A DNA stretch of 64,000 nucleotides. It comes from Zhuqueibacter pondensis. GTDB lineage: Bacteria; Zhuqueibacterota; Zhuqueibacteria; Zhuqueibacterales; Zhuqueibacteraceae. This document shows, piece after piece, positions 54,730 through 63,710 of this stretch. The translations under genes and the position numbers were made by a program. Below the pieces are notes generated by a model. The model saw only the letters and a list, made by a program, of their open reading frames with translations, did not search any database and had not been told where the DNA came from. How positions within the stretch are numbered: the stretch's first letter is position 1; every line of letters begins with the position of its first letter. The stretch covers positions 1-64,000 of the forward strand of contig JAPDQK010000019.1 of the NCBI GenBank assembly GCA_034505955.1. Direction: 5' to 3'.

Positions 54730-56553
54730 CTAACAATAGGACAAATTCAAAGGATGTTTCTTTGGTGCCTTCAGCTTCTTAACAGGAACAGTCTCCTGCA
54801 CGCCAAGTTTTATGGGCAATTTCGTCGAAGCCGAGGGTTCGATTTTTCCAAACAGTAAATCCGTCGAAACTCGGATCGAGTCGGGAGTGGCGCTGAAATT
54901 GCAGACGACGGCATCGGCTTCCGCTGTTGTGCCTTCGATGTAGGGATAGTTGGTCACCACAACAACGGTATGTCCGGCTTGTTTCAGCTTTTTGACAAGT
55001 AACTGATTGTTGCCCGCTTTGACGATTCGGGCATAGTAATTTGTCATCACTACAAGGTCCGCCTGTTTTGCCAGCTCGAGACATTCTTTTATCTCTTCGT
55101 CAAATGCCGAGAATTCCGTGTCGGTCAGAATCAGATTAGTGGAATGATTGACCATTGCTTCACAGAACATGTGCGTGTGATGATAAGGATCTTTTCCGAC
55201 GAATTCATACGGAATGCGCTGCTCGATGACCAGGATTTTCTGTTTGGGATTCAACGGCAGCAGTTTTTTGTCGTCGCGCATGATCATCAGCGCTTTTTTG
55301 GCAACCTCCCAGGAGAAATCTATAATCTCTTTGCTTCTGGTAATGGCACGAGTTTTTTCAGGATCTCTTTTGCCGGCAGTTTCAAACAAGCCTTGATCAT
55401 ACTTCATCTTCAAGAGACGGGTGACCGCATCATTTAATCTTTCTTCAGATATCTCGCCGGATTCGACAGCCATTTTAATCCCAAAGAAGCACTGTGACCG
55501 GGATTCATCATCGGCTTTTAAAAGTATCGTGTCGCAGCCGGCCTTTATTGCCAGGGCGCAAGCTCTTGGCAGCGGCCATTGTTTGAGAATAGCGGCCATG
55601 CCAATCGCATCAGAAACAATGACACCATCGAAACCCAATTCCTCTCTTAACAGTCCGGTAAGGATTTTTTCTGACAGGGTGGTGGGAAATTTGTCATCAT
55701 ACGCCGGGTAAACCGAATGCCCGGTCATAATGGCTTTCACGCCGGCAGCGATGGCGGCTTTGAAGGGAACCAATTCCACCTCTTGCATTCTCTTTTTATC
55801 GGCTTTGATGACATCCAGCACATCGTGGGCATCGGTCGCGGAATCTCCCCGGCCGGGGAAATGTTTGGCCGTTGCCGCGATGCCGCCATCCTGAAAGCCT
55901 TGCAACAAGGCCACGGCATGTTTCGCACAAATCTCAGGGTCATCACTGAAAGACCGGATGCCAATCTCAGGATTTTTCGGATTGATATTGACATCACATA
56001 CCGGCGAATACATTTGCGTAACGCCAATGGCACTCAATTGTCTGGCAATGGTCAAGCCGACTTGATAGGTCAGTTCGACATCGCCAATGGCGGCCAAACC
56101 CATCGGCGGCGGAAACTGCCTTATGCCACCGGACATATAATCATTTTTGAAATCGCCCTCAAAGTCAATCGTCATGTGGAGTGGAATTCCAGAGGGCCTA
56201 TTCATGGCAATTTTCTGTAATTGATTCAGCCGGTTAGTATATTCTTCCGGCGTTATGCTGATACCAAAAGTTTTGCCGGCAAAATAGGTATTGGCTATGG
56301 TAAAATAATCTTTTGGCCTTTTGAAGCTGCGATCGATCTGCGAATTGCCCCAATAAAGGTTTTTGCAGGTTTCCAACGCGTACGGCTCCAGACAAAGGCC
56401 TCCGCAATGCAATCTGGTGATCTGTTCAATTCCACTTGGTGTCAAGATGGCACCGCGCCAGGTAAATGTCAAAAGCTGGCCGACCTTTTCTTCCAGGCTC
56501 ATGCCTGCCAATTTTTGGCTGACAAATGCGTCTCTATCTTTTGTATTTGACAT
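54730..56553 (-). CDS. GH3 glycosidase of NagZ type
   Basis: 607 residues, no signal peptide. The GH3 barrel has KHFPGRGDSATDAHD with the Asp241-x-His243 dyad characteristic of the NagZ-like branch and the nucleophile Asp315 in IVSDAIG. A full C-terminal alpha/beta sandwich domain is present, longer than in one-domain NagZ. Family enzymes include beta-N-acetylglucosaminidases and phosphorylases that use this dyad; a beta-xylosidase is possible in this operon. The start at 56553 has AGGAG at the right distance, 26 bases after the kinase stop; an upstream in-frame ATG at 56592 would overlap the kinase gene. Confidence 0.85.
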   Translation of the reverse strand: MSNTKDRDAFVSQKLAGMSLEEKVGQLLTFTWRGAILTPSGIEQITRLHCGGLCLEPYALETCKNLYWGNSQIDRSFKRPKDYFTIANTYFAGKTFGISITPEEYTNRLNQLQKIAMNRPSGIPLHMTIDFEGDFKNDYMSGGIRQFPPPMGLAAIGDVELTYQVGLTIARQLSAIGVTQMYSPVCDVNINPKNPEIGIRSFSDDPEICAKHAVALLQGFQDGGIAATAKHFPGRGDSATDAHDVLDVIKADKKRMQEVELVPFKAAIAAGVKAIMTGHSVYPAYDDKFPTTLSEKILTGLLREELGFDGVIVSDAIGMAAILKQWPLPRACALAIKAGCDTILLKADDESRSQCFFGIKMAVESGEISEERLNDAVTRLLKMKYDQGLFETAGKRDPEKTRAITRSKEIIDFSWEVAKKALMIMRDDKKLLPLNPKQKILVIEQRIPYEFVGKDPYHHTHMFCEAMVNHSTNLILTDTEFSAFDEEIKECLELAKQADLVVMTNYYARIVKAGNNQLLVKKLKQAGHTVVVVTNYPYIEGTTAEADAVVCNFSATPDSIRVSTDLLFGKIEPSASTKLPIKLGVQETVPVKKLKAPKKHPLNLSYC

Positions 56554-56579
56554 TTGTTCATCTCCTGTCATAAAAGTAT

Positions 56580-57818
56580 TCATGATTCCCATTTCCCACG
56601 GTTATTAGGACCAACCCAGAATCCCCGATCCTGATACCAGCCCTCTTCATCAATTTTCAAGTCTTTGGTCTTCCATCCCGCTTGGATGCGTCTGGTCAAA
56701 TCATCGAACCCCTTGTTCCAGGTCAGCCCGTCCGGAACCGTCACATTCATACTTCCGGCCGCATTGGCATATCGCAAACACGATTCAATCGAATGATTCC
56801 AGACAAAGGCAGCAAGAAATCCGGCAATCGCGGCATCACCGGAACCCAGCGCTCCCACGAATTTTTCTTCCTGATAGACAGGGAACCAGAGCTCACGATT
56901 GGCCCAGTTGTCGAGATCAGAACATCTGGCTGCTCCCATCTTCTGAAGCCGATCCTTGTCAGCAGTCCTAATGTACAATCCCCGATGGCCGCATTTTATC
57001 ATGGCGATTGCTGTGCCCATGGCAATCAAATCTTTTCCCACGGTGGCGATCTCTTTCACGGTCAGATGGTCGAGCACACTCTCCCGGGGACCGAGATTTG
57101 CCTTCTTATCAAGAAATTGTTCTTTGTACAAAAAATAAAATATCTCTTCGGCGCTTGGCAGCATCATGTCGGCCAGCGGAACCCAGTCAGTAAGAATTGC
57201 CTTCCAGTCGACCTGGCCGGCACGACTATTGACATCCGGGAGCGAAAGGTCAAGTGCTGTTGTCGCCCCGAGCTCTTTGCTTCTTTTCAGGATTTTTGTT
57301 AATTCATGACCGGTGTTTTCATAAAGTTTTCGCATCCAGGGTGGATAACCAAACAGCATCAGTTTGGAACGCCGCACCAGGTCGAAATTCATGTCTTCAT
57401 AACCAAACGTATCATTGGCACCACAGTGATGGAGATAAAAACGGTCAATGCCGGGGATGCAAATCGCAATGGTATATGAAGTTGATTCCCCTTCGACCAT
57501 TTTAATCCCCTTAAAATGACCTTCGTGTTCTTCATACCAGCGCAGAATCTGTTGGCCAAAATCATCATTTCCGATTTTGCCAATCAATTCGGTTTTTACG
57601 CCGAGCCGGCGAATTGAGACGCCTGCATTGGTAACAGGACCTCCGCCGACAACAACACATTTCCCCATGTTGATCATTTTACCGGGCACCAGCACGTCGG
57701 TAAGCTTATCGACCTTGCCATCAATCGTGAAAGCAGGAATTAAGTCGAGGCAGGTATGACCTGCGGCTACGATTTCAATGTCTTTTTTGCTCTCCACATT
57801 AAGTTCCTTTCCAACCAT
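56580..57818 (-). CDS. PfkB/ribokinase-family sugar kinase
   Basis: 412 residues, cytoplasmic. PfkB features: DIEIVAAGHTCLDLIP at the N-terminus, GGGPVTNAGVSIRRLG, and the catalytic GALGSGDAAIAGF with the anion-hole aspartate. The sugar cannot be told from the sequence. Position between the GH10 and GH3 genes suggests a sugar released from xylo-oligosaccharides or a side chain. The start at 57818 follows GGATGG; the gene begins 25 bases after the GH10 stop. It is longer than a typical ribokinase (about 310 residues) owing to insertions in the middle. Confidence 0.82.
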   Translation of the reverse strand: MVGKELNVESKKDIEIVAAGHTCLDLIPAFTIDGKVDKLTDVLVPGKMINMGKCVVVGGGPVTNAGVSIRRLGVKTELIGKIGNDDFGQQILRWYEEHEGHFKGIKMVEGESTSYTIAICIPGIDRFYLHHCGANDTFGYEDMNFDLVRRSKLMLFGYPPWMRKLYENTGHELTKILKRSKELGATTALDLSLPDVNSRAGQVDWKAILTDWVPLADMMLPSAEEIFYFLYKEQFLDKKANLGPRESVLDHLTVKEIATVGKDLIAMGTAIAMIKCGHRGLYIRTADKDRLQKMGAARCSDLDNWANRELWFPVYQEEKFVGALGSGDAAIAGFLAAFVWNHSIESCLRYANAAGSMNVTVPDGLTWNKGFDDLTRRIQAGWKTKDLKIDEEGWYQDRGFWVGPNNRGKWES

Positions 57819-57843
57819 GTTGTCTGACCCATCCAGTGATATT

Positions 57844-58989
57844 TTAATTTTTTTTGAAAATATTAGCAACAACATCAAAGGCTGGCTTTGGTTTGCATTG
57901 ACGGTCGAACAACATCGGATAATCAGTCCTTCCGCTTATCGGAAGGTAGTTGCGCCACGATTGACCGTCGTGGACCGCCCAAAATGTGATTCGACTCAAC
58001 TTGTCCCGGTGCTTGTGGAAGAGAGAAAATAACGCGGCGTATCGCTTTGCCAGGTCGTTCTGGACAGACTCCGGCAGCGCATCGGGATATGGATTGTGTT
58101 TCTTTTGTGTTTCAGCATCAAAAGATGAAATATCCACCGCCTGAGCATCTACCGGATAGAATGGAAGCACGCTGACGTCCAGCTCGGTAACCATCAGCTT
58201 GATGCCCAATTGGGAAAGAGTCAGAATGGAGGTTTCAATCTCATCGAGGGACGGGTAATCCAGAAACCAATGCCCTTGCGTGCCTACGCCATCGATGCGA
58301 ACGCCCTTTGATTGAAGGTCACGGATCAGCCGAATCACTCCCTCGCATTTGGCCGGCTTCTCCAGATCATAGTCATTGTAATAGAGCTGTGCAGTGGGAT
58401 CTGCCTGCCGCGCGTATTCAAAAGCCTTGAGTATGTAGTCTTCGCCGATAATTTCCAGCCATTTGTTCTTTCTGAGCTGACCGTCAGCCATGACTGATTC
58501 ATTGACCACGTCCCAGCCATGGATGCGACCTCTGTAACGACCCATCACGGTGAAGATGTGTTCTTTCATGCGCTTAAGCAACGCCTCGCGGTCCAAGGAT
58601 TTGCCCGATTCGTCCTGGAACACCCACTCTGGCGTCTGATGAAACCAGACGAGTGTATGACCGATGATAAACATGTTGTTCCGTTCACCAAAAGCCACAT
58701 AGCGGTCCGCCGCTTCAAAGTTATATCTGTTCGGTTCCGGATGGACCTCTTCCCATTTTAGAACATTTTCCGGTGTAATGCTGTTAAAGTGTTTTTCAAC
58801 CAGGGCGATGGCATTTGGTTCAGTGCCTGAAATTTGATTGCGATTGATGGCAACACCAATGTAAAAGTCGTCCTTGAACACCTCTTTTAACACGGATGGC
58901 GTCTCGGGCTGGTTATGATTTGCTGTAATCGGTTTGCGATTTCCTGAAGTCGATGAAAAAGAAGGTGGCGTTGATTTTTGGGGGCTCAT
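57844..58989 (-). CDS. Intracellular GH10 xylanase
   Basis: 381 residues, no signal peptide. After a disordered N-terminus of about 30 residues rich in S, T, P and N comes a complete GH10 barrel: NSITPENVLKWEEVHPE, GHTLVWFHQTPEW, acid/base Glu164 in WDVVNESV, nucleophile Glu268 in VTELDV and the C-terminal FWAVHDGQSW. Such enzymes split imported xylo-oligosaccharides. It is first in the minus-strand operon and lies behind the strongest operator of the window. A six-codon frame (MRKLLI, 59006-58986) overlaps its ATG as ATGA, and the only AGGA box is placed for that frame. Confidence 0.92.
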   Translation of the reverse strand: MSPQKSTPPSFSSTSGNRKPITANHNQPETPSVLKEVFKDDFYIGVAINRNQISGTEPNAIALVEKHFNSITPENVLKWEEVHPEPNRYNFEAADRYVAFGERNNMFIIGHTLVWFHQTPEWVFQDESGKSLDREALLKRMKEHIFTVMGRYRGRIHGWDVVNESVMADGQLRKNKWLEIIGEDYILKAFEYARQADPTAQLYYNDYDLEKPAKCEGVIRLIRDLQSKGVRIDGVGTQGHWFLDYPSLDEIETSILTLSQLGIKLMVTELDVSVLPFYPVDAQAVDISSFDAETQKKHNPYPDALPESVQNDLAKRYAALFSLFHKHRDKLSRITFWAVHDGQSWRNYLPISGRTDYPMLFDRQCKPKPAFDVVANIFKKN

Positions 58990-59006
58990 ATTAATAATTT
59001 TCTCAT
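58986..59006 (-). CDS. Six-codon minicistron overlapping the GH10 start
   Basis: ATG-AGA-AAA-TTA-TTA-ATA-TGA; its stop overlaps the GH10 start codon. AGGA lies two bases before it. It could couple translation to GH10, or be the remnant of a signal-peptide start separated by a frameshift. Confidence 0.25.
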   Translation of the reverse strand: MRKLLI

Positions 59007-59046
59007 TCCTGTAGTTTGATATGCTTCAGCCGCATCGAAGGATGAA

Positions 59047-59070
59047 TAATATTGAAACGTTTCAATATTA
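59047..59070. promoter_or_regulatory. 24-bp perfect palindromic operator (LacI type)
   Basis: TAATATTGAAAC followed by its exact inverse. The core is TGAAACGTTTCA, as at 26506 and 26667, and here the symmetry extends over 24 bases. It overlaps the -10 region of the minus-strand operon promoter. Confidence 0.78.
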
Positions 59071-59092
59071 AAAAAATTGTTTCAAAAGTCAA
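59065..59092 (-). promoter_or_regulatory. Promoter of the minus-strand GH10 operon
   Basis: On the minus strand TTGACT (59092-59087) is followed after 16 bases by TAATAT (59070-59065), which is itself the arm of the operator palindrome. A repressor on the operator would exclude polymerase directly. Confidence 0.55.
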
Positions 59093-59232
59093 GTAAAATT
59101 TTTCTGCATGCCTTAAGTTTTGCACCAACTATCCGTTTGCTTTATTGCATTTCCGTAAAAGAGTTCAAATGTTAGCGACTGATCGGTCCAGCGTTCATTG
59201 AAAATCCTACTTTAGAATATTAATCTTTTCTC

Positions 59233-59261
59233 TTGACTTTTTATAGGGTTTTTTTTAAATT
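59233..59261 (+). promoter_or_regulatory. Promoter of the GH8-xylA-xylB unit
   Basis: TTGACT (59233-59238) and TAAATT (59256-59261) are spaced by 17 bases, directly before the operator at 59262. The unit is divergent from the GH10 operon; the shared region 58990-59359 holds no gene. Confidence 0.55.
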
Positions 59262-59273
59262 TGAACCGTTTCA
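59262..59273. promoter_or_regulatory. LacI-type operator of the GH8 unit
   Basis: TGAACCGTTTCA differs by one base from the perfect operator at three other sites, and lies at the expected transcription start of the plus-strand unit. Confidence 0.6.
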
Positions 59274-59359
59274 ATATATTTTGCATGTTCTATTCATATC
59301 AACGTCATGAAAACCAGCTTTATTTCATAACCGAAGTCACCCCGGATTCGTTGAGCCTT

Positions 59360-60676
59360 ATGGAGATTACCACCGTGAGAAGTAGAGCCCTTGTTATTAT
59401 TTTAAGTATATCAACGGATATATTCCTGCTATGTGGATTATCCTCCTCTGGTACAATTGATTTAGTGCAATCCACACAACAAACAGGGGCTTACTATACA
59501 GGTTTTTATCGAAATCTATTTACTGAATTGTTGGGCAAGAACGAATCGCAGGTAAAGGAGAAAGTCAATCTTGCATTTCATCAATTATTCTATGGGGATA
59601 ATAATACGCAACGGGTCTACTATCCGGTTGATCCTGATATGGCGTATGTCAAAGACATTGGGTATAATGATGTCCGTACCGAAGGCATGTCGTATGGAAT
59701 GATGATCGCGGTGCAATTGAATAAGAAGGAAGAATTCGACCGGCTGTGGAAATGGGCAAAAAGATACATGCAGCACAAAAAGGGCGCGAGAAAAAACTAC
59801 TTTGCCTGGCACTGTAGAACCAACGGCGCAGTTATTGACTCCAATTCCGCTTCCGACGGCGAAGAGTGGTTTGTCACGGCGCTCTTTTTCGCCTCGGCAA
59901 GGTGGGGAAACGGAAAAGGGATATATGATTATCGTGCCGAGGCGCAAGCCATTTTGGATGCCATGCTCGGCAAGGAAGTCGCTTCCGATAGAGCTGACGT
60001 CATCACCAATATGTTCAATAAAAAGGAAAAACAGGTTGTTTTTGTGCCCGCGGGAAATGCGGATGATTTTACCGATCCCTCTTATCATCTGCCACATTTT
60101 TACGAACTGTGGGCGCGGTGGGCGAATAAAGAAAACCAGTTCTGGTGCGAGGTCGCAGCAACCAGCCGGCAATTTCTGAAAAAGGCGGCGCATCCCCAAA
60201 CCGGATTGACACCCGATTACGCCCGTTTCGACGGGACTCCCACCGATTCCCCTTGGGGTGGGGGACACAAAGATTTCCGTTACGATGCCTGGCGGGTTGC
60301 GATGAACGTTGCGATTGATTATGTCTGGTTTGCCAAAGACGATTGGGCTGTAACACAATCTAATCGCTTGCTCGATTTTTTTCATTTGCAAGGCCTCGGC
60401 AAATACGGCAATCTATATACGCTGGATGGCAAAAGGCTCGGAGACGATCATAGCGCTGGCTTGGTCGCTATGAATGCCGTTGCCGCACTCGCTGCCACGA
60501 ACGAAAACAGGAAAGATTTTGTTGCAGAATTATGGAACACACCGATTCCCAGCGGCCGCTGGAGATATTATGATGGCTTGCTCTACCTGCTGGCGATGCT
60601 GCAAGTCAGCGGCAACTTTAAAATTTATGATCCTACCGGCAAGGCGGTTCCGGCTTGTTCCAATGACTCAAATTAA
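59360..60676 (+). CDS. GH8 reducing-end xylose-releasing exo-oligoxylanase
   Basis: 438 residues from the ATG at 59360. The (alpha/alpha)6 GH8 barrel closely follows reducing-end xylose-releasing exo-oligoxylanases (Rex): NLFTELLGK, LFYGD, acid Glu108 in DVRTEGMSYGMM, Asp166 in SASDGEEWF, base Asp309 in FRYDAWRVAMN. The enzyme removes single xyloses from the reducing end of xylo-oligosaccharides. The N-terminus has a hydrophobic stretch ending in FLLCGLSS, so a signal peptide or poor lipobox cannot be excluded, although Rex enzymes are usually cytoplasmic. The frame is open upstream to 59261 but crosses the operator. It is the first gene of the xylA-xylB unit. Confidence 0.9.
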   Translation: MEITTVRSRALVIILSISTDIFLLCGLSSSGTIDLVQSTQQTGAYYTGFYRNLFTELLGKNESQVKEKVNLAFHQLFYGDNNTQRVYYPVDPDMAYVKDIGYNDVRTEGMSYGMMIAVQLNKKEEFDRLWKWAKRYMQHKKGARKNYFAWHCRTNGAVIDSNSASDGEEWFVTALFFASARWGNGKGIYDYRAEAQAILDAMLGKEVASDRADVITNMFNKKEKQVVFVPAGNADDFTDPSYHLPHFYELWARWANKENQFWCEVAATSRQFLKKAAHPQTGLTPDYARFDGTPTDSPWGGGHKDFRYDAWRVAMNVAIDYVWFAKDDWAVTQSNRLLDFFHLQGLGKYGNLYTLDGKRLGDDHSAGLVAMNAVAALAATNENRKDFVAELWNTPIPSGRWRYYDGLLYLLAMLQVSGNFKIYDPTGKAVPACSNDSN

Positions 60677-60751
60677 GAACAATTGTAAGGCAAAACATTT
60701 TTTGCTCTCCATCTTTCTGTCTTTGAACTTTTAATAGTGAGGATATGAAAA

Positions 60752-61915
60752 ATGCCAAACTACAAACCTCGACCCGAGCATAAGTTCACTTTTGGTTTAT
60801 GGACGGTCGGTAATATTGGCCGCGATCCGTTCGGTCATCCCGTGCGTCCGACTCTTTCGCCGGTTGAGATTGTTCATCTACTTGCCGAAGTTGGTGCCTA
60901 TGGTGTGAACTTTCATGACAATGACCTCGTGCCCATTGATGCTACTCCTGCGGAGCGGGATCGTGTCGTACGAGAATTCAAAAATGCCCTAAAAGAAACC
61001 GGCATTGTGGTGCCGATGGCAACCACGAATTTGTTCAGCGATCCGATTTTTAAAGATGGCGCCTTCACTTCTAATGATCCGAAAGTGCGCGCCTATGCGC
61101 TGCAGAAAACCATGCACGCGATCGATTTGGGGGTTGAGCTGGGTGCGAGCGTCTATGTGTTTTGGGGCGGGCGCGAAGGCACCGATACGGATGCCGGGAA
61201 AAATCCACTCGAGGCGATCAAACGTATGCGCGAGGCGCTCAACTTTCTCTGCGCGTATGTGCGCGATCAAGGCTACAATCTCAAATTCGCGCTCGAAGCC
61301 AAGCCCAATGAGCCACGCGGCGACATCTATCTGGCCACCACCGGCCACATGCTCGCTTTCATCGCCACCCTCGACCATCCCGAGATGGTGGGCGTCAATC
61401 CCGAAGTGGCGCATGAGCACATGGCAGGGTTGAATTTCCTGCACAATGTCGCGCAAGCTTGGGACGCCGGCAAGCTCTTTCACATTGATTTGAACGACCA
61501 AAACTTCGCCCGCTACGATCAGGATTTTCGTTTCGGCTCGCATAATTTCAAGCAAGCGTTCTTCCTGGTGAAATTTCTCGAAGATGTTGGTTATGCCGGC
61601 CCGCGCCATTTCGATGCCCACGCTTATCGCACCGAAGACGTCGAAGGCGTAAAAGATTTTGCCGCCGGTTGCATGCGGACATATCTGATCCTGAAAGAGA
61701 AAGCCGCGCAATTCAACGCCGATAAAGAAATTCATGCCTTGCTTGCAGAGATCAATGCGGAAGATCCTGCTATCACGCGATTGCTCGGCAAATACACGGC
61801 ACAAAAAGCGTCGGATCTCAAGGCGTACAATTTCGACCGCGAAACCTTGAGCAAACGCGGCCTGAAGTATGAACGTCTGGATCAATTGGTGTTTGAGTTG
61901 TTGATGGGAGTATGA
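60752..61915 (+). CDS. xylA: Xylose isomerase
   Basis: 387 residues, the short class I (actinobacterial-type) form. FHDND carries the catalytic pair His55 and Asp58; metal ligands are in LEAKPNE, NPEVAHEHMAG and HIDLNDQ. It converts D-xylose to D-xylulose in the cytoplasm. GAGG lies nine bases before the ATG. It sits between the GH8 gene that releases xylose and xylulokinase, a classical pathway order. Confidence 0.96.
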   Translation: MPNYKPRPEHKFTFGLWTVGNIGRDPFGHPVRPTLSPVEIVHLLAEVGAYGVNFHDNDLVPIDATPAERDRVVREFKNALKETGIVVPMATTNLFSDPIFKDGAFTSNDPKVRAYALQKTMHAIDLGVELGASVYVFWGGREGTDTDAGKNPLEAIKRMREALNFLCAYVRDQGYNLKFALEAKPNEPRGDIYLATTGHMLAFIATLDHPEMVGVNPEVAHEHMAGLNFLHNVAQAWDAGKLFHIDLNDQNFARYDQDFRFGSHNFKQAFFLVKFLEDVGYAGPRHFDAHAYRTEDVEGVKDFAAGCMRTYLILKEKAAQFNADKEIHALLAEINAEDPAITRLLGKYTAQKASDLKAYNFDRETLSKRGLKYERLDQLVFELLMGV

Positions 61916-62165
61916 TGACCAGTGATCAGTTCATGTCATTAAGTCAAGGATCGCCCAAACTTTGGTAGGGGTGACATGTGAATTCCTTGCGATAAGGCCG
62001 AAGAGCAAAACATGCCATCCTTACGGGGTTTGAATATCGCGGTTGGCATTGGGCTATAAACATATCATGCCTACGGCGTTTGAGGTCCGCGATCTTGTTC
62101 TAACTTAATGACAGGAACTGGTAAACTGATCACTGACAACTGATCACTAATAACTGGTAACTACA
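61916..62165. repeat. Spacer with two diverged direct repeats and AACTGATCACT tracts
   Basis: Bases 62008-62041 and 62058-62091 are related 34-base copies, 50 bases apart (AAACATxxCATxCxTACGG ... GTTTGA). The second, with its preceding GCTATAAAC, resembles the units at 63868-63896. Further on, 62116-62161 consists of repeated AACTG(G)TAA and ACTGATCACT words. No gene or clear ribosome site for xylB is visible. Confidence 0.6.
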
Positions 62166-63662
62166 ATGACCCACTTACTCGGCATCGACACTTCGACCAC
62201 GGCGACCAAGGCGCTGCTCATTAATGAGGAGGGCAGCGTCGTCGCCGTGGCCGCCACGGAGTATCCCTTTGACACACCGAAGCCGGGATGGACCGAACAA
62301 GACCCGGCACTGTTTTGGAACGGAACCGTGCAAAGCATTCGCGCCGTGTTGGCCAAGGCGAAGGTTTCCGGCAAAGACATCGCTGCCGTTGGCCTCACCG
62401 GACAAATGCACGGTATGACCTTGCTCGACGCGCATGGCGAAGTGATTCGTCCCTGCATCTTGTGGAACGATCAGCGCACCGCGCAGCAATGCGAGTTCAT
62501 CACCAAATTGGTCGGAGCCGAGCGCGTTTTGCAGCTCACCGGCAATCCGATTCTCACTGGCTTTACGGCGCCGAAGATTATTTGGACGCGCGAGCACGAA
62601 CCGGAAAATTATGCGCGCATTGCGCATATTCTTTTGCCCAAAGATTATGTGCGCTACAAACTCACAGGGGATTTCTTCAGCGATGTGGCGGATTCCTCCG
62701 GCACCTCGCTCTTCGATGTCGGCAAGCGCCAATGGTCTGAGGAGATGTTAGCCGCGCTAAAAATTCCACGCGCTTGGTTGCCGGAAGTAACCGAATCTCC
62801 TGTAGCCAGCACCAAGATCAATGCTGAGGCTGCGCACGCGACCGGATTGCTCGCGGGCACACCGGTCGTAGCCGGCGGTGGCGATCAAGCGGCGCAAGCC
62901 GTTGGCACCGGCATTGTGCGCGAGGGATTGGTTTCCGTTACCATCGGCACTTCCGGGGTGGTGTTTGCGCAATCGGATTCGTATCGCGTGGAGCCGCAAG
63001 GTCGCTTGCACGCGTTCTGCCATGCCGTGCCTGGTAAATGGCATCTTATGGGTGTCATGCTTTCAGCCGGCGGCAGTTTCCGGTGGTATCGCGATGCACT
63101 GGCCAGCAATCAATCTTATGATGAATTGACGCAAGCCGCAGCCACGGTTGCCGCGGGAAGTGAGGGCTTGTTGTTTCTGCCCTATCTCACCGGTGAGCGC
63201 ACGCCGTATCCCGATCCGCATGCGCGCGGCGCTTTCATTGGGCTGAGTGTGCGACACGCCAAGCCGCATCTCACCCGTGCCGTGATCGAAGGCGTCACTT
63301 TTGGTTTGCGTGATTCGTTGGAATTGATGCGCGCTCTCGGCATACCCATGCAGCAAGTGCGCGCCTCGGGCGGTGGTGCCAAGAGTGGAACATGGCGGCA
63401 AATTCTTGCGGATATTTTTAATACGGAAATTGTAACGGTAAACGCCACGGAAGGTGCAGCTTATGGTGCCGCATTGTTGGCCGGCGTCGGCGCCGGAATT
63501 TATCCCAGCGTCGAGGTGGCGGCCGATCGCGCGATTCGCATCACGGGCAATCATCAACCGGGCCGGGATGCGGCTGTGTATGCCGACTACTACACGCGCT
63601 ATCAAGCGCTCTATCCGGCGCTCAAGGCGGAGTTTGCCGCACTGGCAAGGATGGTGAGTTAG
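62166..63662 (+). CDS. xylB: Xylulokinase
   Basis: 498 residues of the FGGY family: GIDTSTTATKALLI at the N-terminus, VGLTGQMHGM, LWNDQRTAQQ, then GGGDQAAQAVGTG with the catalytic Asp, and TIGTSGVVFA and ASGGGAKSGTWRQILADI of the ATP domain. It phosphorylates D-xylulose to D-xylulose-5-phosphate, feeding the pentose phosphate pathway. It follows xylA after a repeat-filled spacer of 250 bases and is probably co-transcribed. Confidence 0.95.
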   Translation: MTHLLGIDTSTTATKALLINEEGSVVAVAATEYPFDTPKPGWTEQDPALFWNGTVQSIRAVLAKAKVSGKDIAAVGLTGQMHGMTLLDAHGEVIRPCILWNDQRTAQQCEFITKLVGAERVLQLTGNPILTGFTAPKIIWTREHEPENYARIAHILLPKDYVRYKLTGDFFSDVADSSGTSLFDVGKRQWSEEMLAALKIPRAWLPEVTESPVASTKINAEAAHATGLLAGTPVVAGGGDQAAQAVGTGIVREGLVSVTIGTSGVVFAQSDSYRVEPQGRLHAFCHAVPGKWHLMGVMLSAGGSFRWYRDALASNQSYDELTQAAATVAAGSEGLLFLPYLTGERTPYPDPHARGAFIGLSVRHAKPHLTRAVIEGVTFGLRDSLELMRALGIPMQQVRASGGGAKSGTWRQILADIFNTEIVTVNATEGAAYGAALLAGVGAGIYPSVEVAADRAIRITGNHQPGRDAAVYADYYTRYQALYPALKAEFAALARMVS

Positions 63663-63710
63663 TGATAAAGATTTGCAGAAGATCGTGCTGCTGTAGAGTC
63701 ATAAAAACCC

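Noticed and set aside
59261..59359. Upstream extension of the GH8 protein to 59261
   Set aside because: It would begin at a TTG inside the operator and add 33 residues with no homology or signal; the ATG at 59360 is preferred.
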